From assembly GCF_030407815.1 (NCBI RefSeq), contig NZ_JASDCS010000005.1, positions 1-64,000 of the forward strand: 64,000 nucleotides of DNA. Direction: 5' to 3'. Position numbers and translations under genes: made by a program. Shown in pieces: positions 53,220 through 61,189 of this stretch (the stretch's first letter is position 1; every line of letters starts with the position of its first letter). The stretch is from Psychrobacter sp. APC 3281. Lineage in GTDB: Bacteria > Pseudomonadota > Gammaproteobacteria > Pseudomonadales > Moraxellaceae. A model generated the notes under the pieces. That model worked only from the letters and a program-made list of their open reading frames with translations, was not told where the DNA came from and did not search any database.

Positions 53220-55265
53220 ATGAGTAAATTACCTCGTTCGACTATTTTATTACCAGTCTTTGTACCTGCAGCAATTATTATGCTGCTACTGGTTATTGGT
53301 ACGGCTATCAATCCTGAAGCAGCGGGTGCTCTGTTTAGTGACGTGCTTAGTTTTACGACTGAGACATTCGGCTGGTTTTATATGCTGGCAGTGGCACTGT
53401 TTTTGATGTTCATTATTGTACTGGCGTTTTCGTCTTATGGCAGTATCAAGCTGGGCCCTGATCATGCTGAGGCGGAGTACGGATTTCTTGAATGGTTTGC
53501 CATGCTGTTTTCGGCAGGTTACGGGATTGCGCTACTGTTTTATGGGGTAGCGGAACCAGTAATGCACTTTTCTAGTCCGCCAATGTCGGATCCGCAGACT
53601 ATTGCCGCGGCAAAAGAGGCGATGCAAATTGCGTATTTCCATTGGGGCTTTCATATTTGGGCAATTTATGGTGTCGTTGGTTTATCACTAGCTTATTTTG
53701 CGTTTCGTCATGGTTTACCACTATCAATACGCTCGACGCTATACCCGATTATTGGTGACAGGATTCATGGCCCTATCGGTCATACAGTCGATGTGTTTGC
53801 GATATTAGGTACGATGTTTGGTATTGCTACCAGTCTTGGCTTATCAGTGTCGCAAATCAATGCGGGACTCAATTATCTATTGCCAGATATCATTCCAGTG
53901 AATACGACCGTACAGGTGATTGCCATTGCTTTGGTGACCGCCGCGGCATTGGTATCGGTGTTGGCAGGGATGGATAAGGGTGTAAAACGCTTATCTATTT
54001 TAAATATGCTATTGGCAACTGCGTTGATGCTGTTCGTATTTGTCGTCGGTCCGACTATTTTTATCTTGAACGCCTTTATGGAAAATACGGGTAGCTATCT
54101 GGGTAATATCGTTGAACGTACCTTTAGCTTGCAGGCATACGAAAATAGCAATTGGATCGGTAGCTGGACCTTGTTTATTTTTGCATGGACAATTGCATGG
54201 GCACCTTTTGTAGGTCTGTTTATCGCCAAGATTAGCCGTGGTCGTACTATTCGTGAGTTCGTATTGGGTGTGATGCTAGTACCGACTTTCTTTACATTCT
54301 TTTGGTTTTCGGTGTTTGGCGATACCGCACTACATATGATTATGGTCGATGGTTATACCTCATTAATCAGTGAAGTACAAAACAACCAAGCAATTGCTTT
54401 GTTTAAACTGTTAGAGAATCTACCGTTTACTGAATTTGTGTCGTCGTTGACCATTTTATTGATTATTACCTTTTTTGTGACGTCATCGGATTCTGGCTCA
54501 TTGGTAATCGACTCGCTAGCGGCAGGTGGTCGCAGTGATACACCATGGTGGCAGCGTAGCTTTTGGGTAGTGACTGAAGGTGCTGTCGCCGCAGTATTAC
54601 TACTTGCAGGGGGTTTAGAAGCCCTACAAACAGCGGCTATCGTTAGTGCGTTACCATTTGCGATTATTATTCTTATTTCAATGTTTGGTATGTGGCGTGC
54701 GCTGCGTATCGAAGGACATCGTAATCAGAGCCTTGGTAATGACAACAGACTGCCGCCGCATTTACTCAAACCGTCTGCATGGCGCGAGCGTATTGATTAT
54801 ATGACCGATAAGCCAACGCGTGAAAAGGTTCTTAGCTATATTAAAGAAGTAGTTATGCCTTCGATGATGGAGGTGTCGTCTAAATTTGCAGAAACCGGCT
54901 GGACGACTGAGGTCAATTATGACGCGGTCAATAACCGAGCCGTATTAGAGCTACAGCGCGGTGACGATGTCGAGTTTTGGTACGAAGTTCGCTTATCTGA
55001 GCATGATGCGCCTGATTATTATACTGAAGACAGCGCAGATACTTTGCCACAAGAGCACCATCATCGCGCTGAGGTGTATCTACGCCGTGGTGGTCAGACC
55101 TATGATTTATACGGCTACAAATCTGAATCAGTGATTAATGACATCATTGATCAGTTTGAGAAGTATTTACATTTCCTCAATGTATCGCCTGATAGTCTAC
55201 CGTGGCGCATGCAAGAGCATGATGATGACATCACGCTAGAGCAGGGCAGTGTGCTTGATAAGTAG
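53220..55265 (+). CDS. BCCT-family choline/betaine-type transporter
   Basis: 681 residues from the ATG at 53220 (the open frame begins 18 nt earlier at a TTG). Twelve membrane helices fill residues 10-500. The glycine-rich TM3 motif is GMFGIATSLGLSVSQINAGL. The TM8 signature reads SWTLFIFAWTIAWAPFVG followed by KISRGRTIREFVLG, and TSSDSGSLVID is in TM10. In this signature two of the usual tryptophans are replaced (IFAWT where YWAWW is usual). A long cytoplasmic C-terminal domain (about 505-681) is like that of E. coli BetT. It probably imports choline, betaine or a related quaternary amine for osmoprotection; no bet genes are adjacent. Confidence 0.92.
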   Translation: MSKLPRSTILLPVFVPAAIIMLLLVIGTAINPEAAGALFSDVLSFTTETFGWFYMLAVALFLMFIIVLAFSSYGSIKLGPDHAEAEYGFLEWFAMLFSAGYGIALLFYGVAEPVMHFSSPPMSDPQTIAAAKEAMQIAYFHWGFHIWAIYGVVGLSLAYFAFRHGLPLSIRSTLYPIIGDRIHGPIGHTVDVFAILGTMFGIATSLGLSVSQINAGLNYLLPDIIPVNTTVQVIAIALVTAAALVSVLAGMDKGVKRLSILNMLLATALMLFVFVVGPTIFILNAFMENTGSYLGNIVERTFSLQAYENSNWIGSWTLFIFAWTIAWAPFVGLFIAKISRGRTIREFVLGVMLVPTFFTFFWFSVFGDTALHMIMVDGYTSLISEVQNNQAIALFKLLENLPFTEFVSSLTILLIITFFVTSSDSGSLVIDSLAAGGRSDTPWWQRSFWVVTEGAVAAVLLLAGGLEALQTAAIVSALPFAIIILISMFGMWRALRIEGHRNQSLGNDNRLPPHLLKPSAWRERIDYMTDKPTREKVLSYIKEVVMPSMMEVSSKFAETGWTTEVNYDAVNNRAVLELQRGDDVEFWYEVRLSEHDAPDYYTEDSADTLPQEHHHRAEVYLRRGGQTYDLYGYKSESVINDIIDQFEKYLHFLNVSPDSLPWRMQEHDDDITLEQGSVLDK

Positions 55266-55350
55266 TGCATGAAATGTATCAAAAATGACCAACGCTTATG
55301 CAAGCTATTCACGTTAATCGCTTGCAATAAACGCAGCAATCCTTAGAATA

Positions 55351-55386
55351 ACGGCTTGTTTTCCTTACAAATCAAGCCGTTTTTTT
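55351..55386 (+). terminator. Rho-independent terminator directly abutting the dusB start codon
   Basis: ACGGCTTG and CAAGCCGT pair around a 20-nt loop and are followed by TTTTTT; the next base is the A of the dusB ATG (55387). It terminates the BCCT transcript. Confidence 0.75.
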
Positions 55387-56418
55387 ATGTCTATTGATTC
55401 TCCCATTTTATCTTCGTCCTCGACTTTATCTGATCATCCGCTATTACAGCCATTGAACATAGGTGGCCTGACGATTGAAAACCGTCTAATGGTCGCACCG
55501 ATGGCAGGCGTGACGGACAATCCTTTTCGCCGACTGTGTAAATCATTTGGTGCAGGTCATGCGGTCAGCGAGATGATCATCGCTGATACGGCCCTTTATG
55601 CACGCAAAAAATCCTTGTATCGTGCCAATTTTGACAATGAGATTGCGCCTATCTCGGCACAGATAGCAGGTGCTGAGCCGGACAAACTGGCTGAAGCGGC
55701 TCGTTATCAAATTGATAATGGTGCGCAGATTATCGATATCAATATGGGCTGTCCGGCCAAAAAGGTCTGTCGTAAGCTGGCAGGTTCTGCATTGTTGCAA
55801 GACGAAGATTTGGTCGCGCGATTGTTAGATGCAACGGTCAATGCCGTGGATGCACCTGTCACGCTAAAGACACGTCTGGGTTTTGAGAATGGTCGTGAAA
55901 ATATCTTACGAGTCGCCAAGCGTGCTGAGCAGGCCGGCATTGCAGCGATTGCTATTCATGGCCGTACGCGTGAAGACATGTATACAGGCAATGCACGCTA
56001 TGAGCTAATACGCGAAGTCAAAGAAAGTATCAGTATTCCTGTCATTGCCAATGGCGATATCGACAGCGCACAAAAAGCCCAACACGTCTATGAGATGACA
56101 GGCTGTGATGCGGTGATGATTGGGCGTGCTGCACAAGGGCAGCCGTGGATATTTCGCGATATTGAGCACTTTTTGCGTACTGGCGAGCGCCTAGAGGCAC
56201 CGAGCGTTAGTGAGATAAAAGAGATCGTACTGGCCCATTTGCAAGAGCTCTATGATTTCTATGGGGAGTACTCAGGCTGCCGTATCGCTCGCAAACATAT
56301 TGCATGGTATACGACAGGTATTCCAAATTCTAACGCCTTTAGACAGGCGATGTATGGTGAAGAAAGTACGGTTGGGCAATTTAAAGTGGTCGAGACTTTT
56401 TTGCAGGCGCACGAGTAG
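55387..56418 (+). CDS. dusB: tRNA-dihydrouridine synthase B
   Basis: An FMN enzyme that reduces uridine to dihydrouridine in tRNA. 343 residues: MVAPMAGVTDNPFRRLC, QIAGAEPDKLAEAA, DINMGCPAKKVCRK with the catalytic Cys, LKTRLGF, AIHGRTREDMYTG, VIANGDID and IGRAAQGQPWIFRDIEHFL. The N-terminus has about 18 residues more than E. coli DusB. The ATG at 55387 sits right behind a terminator with no RBS, so the true start may be an internal TTG or ATG, or the mRNA may be leaderless. The usual downstream partner fis is missing. Confidence 0.94.
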   Translation: MSIDSPILSSSSTLSDHPLLQPLNIGGLTIENRLMVAPMAGVTDNPFRRLCKSFGAGHAVSEMIIADTALYARKKSLYRANFDNEIAPISAQIAGAEPDKLAEAARYQIDNGAQIIDINMGCPAKKVCRKLAGSALLQDEDLVARLLDATVNAVDAPVTLKTRLGFENGRENILRVAKRAEQAGIAAIAIHGRTREDMYTGNARYELIREVKESISIPVIANGDIDSAQKAQHVYEMTGCDAVMIGRAAQGQPWIFRDIEHFLRTGERLEAPSVSEIKEIVLAHLQELYDFYGEYSGCRIARKHIAWYTTGIPNSNAFRQAMYGEESTVGQFKVVETFLQAHE

Positions 56419-56497
56419 TAATCGCTTAAATATTGTTTTATAAATCAGTGCTAGTTATTTCTATGCATCGTTTCTTGATGGCATTTTTGTCCAACAG

Positions 56498-56899
56498 CTA
56501 TGCTTTATCAATTGGCACAGTATGATTGTCAGTATCAGACTGTTTGTCAGGCACAGGTTTTCTATTTTGCCAAGGGAATCGACCTTCTAGTTCAACTTGT
56601 AGCGATAAGCTTAAAAAGGTTCGAATCAGTACGATGAAACCTAGCACCAGTACGCTGCGTAGCGATGGCTCGGTGACGACAGTAGCCACGATATCAGCGG
56701 CAATCAGTACTTCTAACCCCAACAATATAGATTTGCCTACGGTCTGTCTGATCTCGACGTAGGTATCATTGTTGAAGTGCCCCGACGCTCGAAAAGCTTT
56801 ATACAAGGCAAGAAATAGCCCAAAAAACATAATGAGGACGCCAATGACTTCGATCATTTTGGCAATTAAGTCGATATAGTGAGTTAGTGTGTCTATCAA
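56498..56899 (-). CDS. DUF1622 membrane protein
   Basis: 133 residues with three hydrophobic helices (about 14-36, 53-72, 78-98). The DUF1622 signature is present as GLEVLIAADIVATVV, LVLGFIVLIRTFLSLSLQVELEGRFPW. An inner-membrane protein of unknown function found widely in bacteria. Single gene on the minus strand; no clear RBS pairing beyond GGAG-like bases (GAGGAGTAT upstream). Confidence 0.88.
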   Translation of the reverse strand: MIDTLTHYIDLIAKMIEVIGVLIMFFGLFLALYKAFRASGHFNNDTYVEIRQTVGKSILLGLEVLIAADIVATVVTEPSLRSVLVLGFIVLIRTFLSLSLQVELEGRFPWQNRKPVPDKQSDTDNHTVPIDKA

Positions 56900-56933
56900 A
56901 GTAGATACTCCTCATAATTAATCAGAAAAAAAG

Positions 56934-56980
56934 CTTAACACTTAACACTTAGTACTTAGCATTTAGTAATTAACAATAAG
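56934..56980. repeat. Degenerate 7-bp repeats (CTTAACA/CTTAGTA)
   Basis: CTTAACA CTTAACA CTTAGTA CTTAGCA TTTAGTA ATTAACA: six heptads with drift, in the 236-bp spacer between the DUF1622 gene and acr1. Confidence 0.75.
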
Positions 56981-57135
56981 CTAAAAATGTATCTATAAAT
57001 ATCTATGTCGACGACGAAATTTGTAAAAGTCCCGTTAGCTAACGCCCACTATGGTTTTGTTCACTCCATACGACATTTTTTTGCTATGCTATAACCGAAT
57101 ACCAATAACTATAGAATAAACGAAAAGGACTTTTT

Positions 57136-58023
57136 ATGGCCAATCTCTCGAAAAAAGCAATTACCAAAGCCGTCAAAGGCAAGAATATTATCATCACAGG
57201 CGCTTCAAGTGGTATCGGTGAGCGTACGGCTTTTTTGCTCAGTGAATGCGGCGCGCATGTTATTTTGCTGGCCCGTACTGAAGATAAGCTAAAAATGGTC
57301 AAAGAAAATATTGAAACACTTGGCGGCGCGGCTAGCTACTATCCATGCGACCTGACCAATATGGATGAGATTGAAAAAACCAGTGAAAAGATTTTGGCTG
57401 ACTTTAAACATGTTGATGTACTAGTCAACAATGCGGGACGTTCGATTCGTCGTTCAGTGCATGAGTCGGTCAACCGTTTTCATGACTTTGAACGTACCAT
57501 GGAGATTAATTATTTTGGCGCGGTCAAAATCATTCTTGGTTTCTTGCCAACGATGATTGGTCGCCAAACTGGTCAAATCGTGAATATCTCCTCAATTGGG
57601 GTATTGGCTAATAGCCCTCGTTTTTCAGCGTATGTCGCGTCAAAGGCTGCCTTAGATGCATTTAGTCGCTGTTTGGCTGCTGAAGTCAAAGGCGATAATA
57701 TCAAAGTGACCAACATTTTTATGCCACTTGTACGTACCCCAATGATTGCGCCAACCAAGCTATATCGCTATATGCCAGCATTGATGCCTGACGAAGCAGC
57801 GATGATGGTCGCAAAAGCCATCGTTCATAAGCCAAATAGCATTGCGAGTAATATGGGTAAATTTGCCTCAGCGACTTACTCGTTGGTACCAGCCTTTAAC
57901 GTTGGCGTTCAGTCCATTGGCTATCGCATTTTCCCAAGTTCGACTGCTGCACAAACGACTGATAGCAAGCCTAATCTTGCTCAGCGTGCCTTTGCCAAAA
58001 TTCTTCCTGGTGAGCACCACTAG
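57136..58023 (+). CDS. acr1: Fatty acyl-CoA reductase (Acr1-like SDR)
   Basis: 295 residues, the same length as Acinetobacter Acr1, which reduces long-chain acyl-CoA to the fatty aldehyde, the first step of wax ester synthesis. SDR motifs are TGASSGIGERTAF, VDVLVNNAGRSIRRSVHES, NISSIGVLANSPRFSAYVASK (Ser, Tyr, Lys triad) and MPLVRTPMIAPTKLY. The NNAGRSIRR...RFHDFERTM...NYFGAV run and the terminal ILPGEHH closely match my recollection of Acr1. Wax synthase (wax/dgaT) is not in the window. AAAAGGAC is the RBS. Single gene with terminator. Confidence 0.88.
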   Translation: MANLSKKAITKAVKGKNIIITGASSGIGERTAFLLSECGAHVILLARTEDKLKMVKENIETLGGAASYYPCDLTNMDEIEKTSEKILADFKHVDVLVNNAGRSIRRSVHESVNRFHDFERTMEINYFGAVKIILGFLPTMIGRQTGQIVNISSIGVLANSPRFSAYVASKAALDAFSRCLAAEVKGDNIKVTNIFMPLVRTPMIAPTKLYRYMPALMPDEAAMMVAKAIVHKPNSIASNMGKFASATYSLVPAFNVGVQSIGYRIFPSSTAAQTTDSKPNLAQRAFAKILPGEHH

Positions 58024-58054
58024 AGTCGATGTGTTATCAGGCTCGAATTTGAAT

Positions 58055-58082
58055 AAAAAGGATACTACGGTATCCTTTTTTT
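58055..58082 (+). terminator. Rho-independent terminator of acr1
   Basis: AAAAAGGATAC-tacg-GTATCCTTTTT plus T-tract, an 11-bp perfect stem. Confidence 0.9.
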
Positions 58083-58212
58083 ATGCCTTAAAAATATGCT
58101 TAAGCAGTATAAGAACCTTCTTCGCCGCCAGTGTGTGAAAGGCTTAGTTATACGTTAAATAAATCCTTAAAACTTCCACTGTTAAATTTCCTTTATATCT
58201 CTAATTTTTAAC

Positions 58213-58233
58213 AAGATGAATAAAATTCATCTT
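58213..58233. promoter_or_regulatory. MetR-type operator (TGAA-N5-TTCA) upstream of mesX-mesD
   Basis: AAGATGAAT-aaa-ATTCATCTT is a 9-bp perfect palindrome. Its core TGAATAAAATTCA (58217-58229) fits the MetR consensus TGAANN(A/T)NNTTCA exactly. A candidate -10 TATGAT lies at 58275-58280 with a poor -35. The palindrome centre is then near -64, the usual recognition position of LysR-type activators. metR itself is not in the window. Confidence 0.7.
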
Positions 58234-58334
58234 ATGTTTAAATTGTATCGTTTTTATTCATGTTTAGATTTCGGTATGATTCACCTCATACACAGATTTG
58301 GTTTTATCTCAGATAAATAAGGTAGCGGATCACC

Positions 58335-59372
58335 ATGAGTAAAGAATTCAATTGTTCAATTAAGCACATTCGTTTTGACGAAAACTATCAGCCTGCAGAT
58401 AGCACGCGTTTGACGACTAACTTTGCAAATTTGGCACGCGGCGAGCACCGCCAAGAGAACTTACGCAAAACGTTAACCATGATCAATAACCGCTTTAATG
58501 CATTGGCGCATTGGGACAATCTGACAGCAGATCGTTATTCTGTTGAAGTTGATATCATCTCTGTCGATCTAGATGTTAAAGGCAATGGTCAGACGTTTCC
58601 TATTATCGAAACGCTAAAAACCACGATTGTGGATCACAAAGAAAACAAGCGTATCGACGGCATGGTTGGCAACAGCTTCTCATCTTATGTGCGTGACTAT
58701 GATTTTAGTATTGTGTTACCAGAGCATCGCGACAAAAACCTAGCATCCATAACGCCAGATAATTTTGGTGAGTTGCATGGCAAATTGTTTCAATACTTAC
58801 TGAACTCAGAGGCTTACAACGCTCATTTTCACAAAAAACCTGTGATTTGCCTGAGCGTTTCAACCAGCAAGACTTACTATCGTACTGTCAATCAGCATCC
58901 TGTATTGGGCATTGAATACAAGCAAGATGAATACTCGTTGACCGACGATTATTTTCATAAAATGGGCTTAACGGTACGTTATTTTAAGCCTGAGGGTAGC
59001 GCCGCGCCATTAGCATTTTATTTTGCAGGGGACTTGCTCAGTGATTACACTGATCTTGAACTGATTAGTGCAATCAGTACCATGGAGACCTTTCAGAAGA
59101 TCTACCGTCCTGAGATTTACAATGCCAACTCAAGCGCTGGACAAGTGTATCAACCTAGCCTGAATTACCAAGACTATTCATTGACGCAAGTAGTCTATGA
59201 CCGCGCCGAACGTAGTCAGATGGCAGTAACCCAAGGCAGATTTACTGAGACACACTTTATCAAGCCGTATCAAACCATCCTTGAGGAATGGGCTGCAAGC
59301 TATGATGTAACAGGCGAGACTGCTCAAAAAGAAGCCGCTGACAAGAAAGCGGCTAGGAAGCAAGCCGCTTAA
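58335..59372 (+). CDS. mesX: DUF1852 protein MesX, partner of methionine synthase MesD
   Basis: A 345-residue DUF1852 protein. This family is the one named MesX, required together with oxygen for the folate-independent methionine synthase MesD in Acinetobacter. The sequence contains RFDENYQPADSTRLTTNFANLARG, TLTMINNRFNALAHWDN, the middle RIDGMVGNSFSSYVRDYDF and LNYQDYSLTQVVYDRAERSQM. It ends in an Ala/Lys tail (KEAADKKAARKQAA). Its chemistry is unknown; a role in making or passing on the methyl donor has been considered. AAGG is the RBS. mesD follows after 54 bp in one operon, with a MetR-like box upstream. Confidence 0.88.
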   Translation: MSKEFNCSIKHIRFDENYQPADSTRLTTNFANLARGEHRQENLRKTLTMINNRFNALAHWDNLTADRYSVEVDIISVDLDVKGNGQTFPIIETLKTTIVDHKENKRIDGMVGNSFSSYVRDYDFSIVLPEHRDKNLASITPDNFGELHGKLFQYLLNSEAYNAHFHKKPVICLSVSTSKTYYRTVNQHPVLGIEYKQDEYSLTDDYFHKMGLTVRYFKPEGSAAPLAFYFAGDLLSDYTDLELISAISTMETFQKIYRPEIYNANSSAGQVYQPSLNYQDYSLTQVVYDRAERSQMAVTQGRFTETHFIKPYQTILEEWAASYDVTGETAQKEAADKKAARKQAA

Positions 59373-59426
59373 CTGAGCATCACTCATCAACATAATAAAA
59401 AATAAATTAACTAGAAGATAAATCGT

Positions 59427-60455
59427 ATGAAACTACTATTACCGACGTCTACCGCTGGCAGCTTACCAAAACCGTCTTGGCTAGCAGAACCTGAGAAAAT
59501 TTGGTCACCTTGGGCGTTAGAGGGCGAGCAGTTGCTTGAAGCCAAGCAAGATGCGCTGCGTGTATCATTGCAAGAGCAGCAGCATGCAGGGATTGATATT
59601 GTGAGTGATGGCGAGCAGACTCGTCAGCATTTTGTAACTACGTTCATCGAACACCTTGATGGTGTCGACTTTGAGAAGCGTGAGACGGTCAAAATCCGTA
59701 ATCGCTACGATGCGAGCGTGCCATCAGTCATTGGTGCGGTGAGCCGTCCAAAGTCCGTATTCGTTGATGATGCCAAGTTTTTACGTCAGCAAACCGATCA
59801 GCCAATTAAATGGGCGCTGCCAGGGCCGATGACGATGATTGATACGTTATATGACGGTCATTATAAAAGCCGTGAAAAATTGGCTTGGGAATTTGCTAAA
59901 ATCCTGAACCAAGAAGCAAAAGAATTAGAGGCGGTTGGCGTTGATATTATCCAGTTTGATGAGCCAGCATTTAACGTGTTCTTTGATGATGTGAACGACT
60001 GGGGTATTGCAACTTTAGAGCGTGCCATTGAAGGTCTAAAATGTGAGACAGCTGTGCATATTTGCTATGGCTACGGCATCAAAGCCAATACCGATTGGAA
60101 AAAGACACTGGGCTCAGAGTGGCGCGAATACGAAAAAGCATTTCCTAAACTGCAACAATCAAAAATCGATATTATCTCACTGGAGTGTCAAAACTCACGT
60201 GTACCCATGGATATGATTGAGTTGATTCGTGGTAAAAAAGTGATGGTCGGTGCCATTGATGTGGCAACCAACACTATCGAGACACCAGAAGAGGTGGCAG
60301 ATACGCTACGCAAAGCGCTACAATTTGTCGATGCTGACAAGCTGTATCCTGCCACTAACTGCGGCATGGCACCTTTGTCTCGCCAAGTCGCACGTGGTAA
60401 GCTCGCGGCCTTAAGCGCTGGTGCTCAAATCGTTCGTCAAGAACTGACTGCTTAG
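59427..60455 (+). CDS. mesD: Folate-independent methionine synthase MesD (core MetE-like)
   Basis: 342 residues corresponding to the C-terminal catalytic barrel of MetE without the N-terminal folate-binding half. Zinc ligands are visible as H211 and C213 (HICYGYG), E253 (LECQNS) and C312 (NCGMAP). Homocysteine-site motifs are SDGEQTRQHFV, LPGPMTM and IIQFDEPAFN. It transfers a methyl group from a still unknown donor to homocysteine. It is adjacent to mesX, as in the MesD type of core methionine synthase. A flavin reductase and a TSUP transporter follow. RBS AGAAG. Confidence 0.92.
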   Translation: MKLLLPTSTAGSLPKPSWLAEPEKIWSPWALEGEQLLEAKQDALRVSLQEQQHAGIDIVSDGEQTRQHFVTTFIEHLDGVDFEKRETVKIRNRYDASVPSVIGAVSRPKSVFVDDAKFLRQQTDQPIKWALPGPMTMIDTLYDGHYKSREKLAWEFAKILNQEAKELEAVGVDIIQFDEPAFNVFFDDVNDWGIATLERAIEGLKCETAVHICYGYGIKANTDWKKTLGSEWREYEKAFPKLQQSKIDIISLECQNSRVPMDMIELIRGKKVMVGAIDVATNTIETPEEVADTLRKALQFVDADKLYPATNCGMAPLSRQVARGKLAALSAGAQIVRQELTA

Positions 60456-60469
60456 AGTTGAGAAGTTTA

Positions 60470-60493
60470 GGAAATTCTATTTAAAGAATTTCC
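60470..60493 (+). repeat. Hairpin in the mesD/flavin reductase spacer
   Basis: GGAAATTC-tatttaaa-GAATTTCC, 8-bp perfect stem shortly after the mesD stop, without a T-tract. It may stabilise the mesXD mRNA 3' end or weaken read-through. Confidence 0.65.
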
Positions 60494-60519
60494 CTTGCAA
60501 AACTAAAATTGAAGCACAA

Positions 60520-60545
60520 TTTTTTAACGTTATTTTTTAACGTTT
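60520..60545 (+). repeat. 13-bp tandem repeat (TTTTTTAACGTTA/T) before the flavin reductase
   Basis: TTTTTTAACGTTA and TTTTTTAACGTTT stand in direct tandem, ending 15 bp before the ATG at 60561. They lie at the position of the leader and could set spacing to the RBS. Confidence 0.85.
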
Positions 60546-60560
60546 CTCGGGATTGAAGCA

Positions 60561-61076
60561 ATGATTAAAGATAGGATTGACGCGACCGACTTTAGAGATG
60601 CCATGTCTTTGCTAACGACTGCGGTCAATGTGGTGACCACAGCAGGTGCGACGGGCATGCATGGGTTTACAGCATCGGCAGTATGTAGTGTCACAGACAC
60701 ACCGCCGACCTTGCTTGTCTGTATGAATCAAACGTCTCGGTCACATGGTTACTTTCTGGAAAACAAGATTTTAAGTGTCAATGTGTTAGGCGCGCAACAT
60801 GAGCAGCTGTCCAATGCTTTTGCCTCTAAATTGTGTTCAGAAGAACGGTTTGAATATGGTTCTTGGACACAATTACAAACAGGCGCTCCTGTACTGGAGG
60901 ATGCCTTGGTCAGCTTTGATTGTGAGATTGAACAAATTCAAGAAGTCGGCACGCATAGCGTCTTTATGTGCCGCATTGTCGCCATCAATCAGGCTGAGCC
61001 ACAAGGCGGCACTGATGAAGGGTTGGTTTACTTTAACCGTGCCTACTCTAGAGTGGGGCAAGTGGAACTTATTTAA
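60561..61076 (+). CDS. Flavin reductase-like FMN-binding protein
   Basis: 171 residues of the flavin reductase (HpaC/RutF-like) domain family, which reduces FMN or FAD with NAD(P)H and passes it to a monooxygenase. Motifs: FRDAMSLLTTAVNVVTTAG, GFTASAVCSVTDTPPTLLVCMNQTSRSHGYF, FSVNVLGAQHEQL-type strand (LSVNVLGAQHEQLSNAFA), EIEQIQEVGTHSVFMCRIV and LVYFNRAYSRVG. It lies 105 bp after mesD on the same strand. The proposal that it supplies reduced flavin to MesX is inference. GGGATTGAAG includes its RBS. Confidence 0.9.
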   Translation: MIKDRIDATDFRDAMSLLTTAVNVVTTAGATGMHGFTASAVCSVTDTPPTLLVCMNQTSRSHGYFLENKILSVNVLGAQHEQLSNAFASKLCSEERFEYGSWTQLQTGAPVLEDALVSFDCEIEQIQEVGTHSVFMCRIVAINQAEPQGGTDEGLVYFNRAYSRVGQVELI

Positions 61077-61189
61077 TCCAGTATTTATAGTCCAACCCCT
61101 GAGCCTATGGGCTATTGCTCGTTCAACATTAAGCAGTCGTTTAACTATAATTATCATCTCATTAAATCTAAATAAGAAGTAACTATCCT

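Noticed and set aside
56610-56632. tRNA T-arm-like GGTTCGAATC
   Set aside because: It lies inside the DUF1622 coding sequence and no cloverleaf can be formed around it; no tRNA was found in the window.
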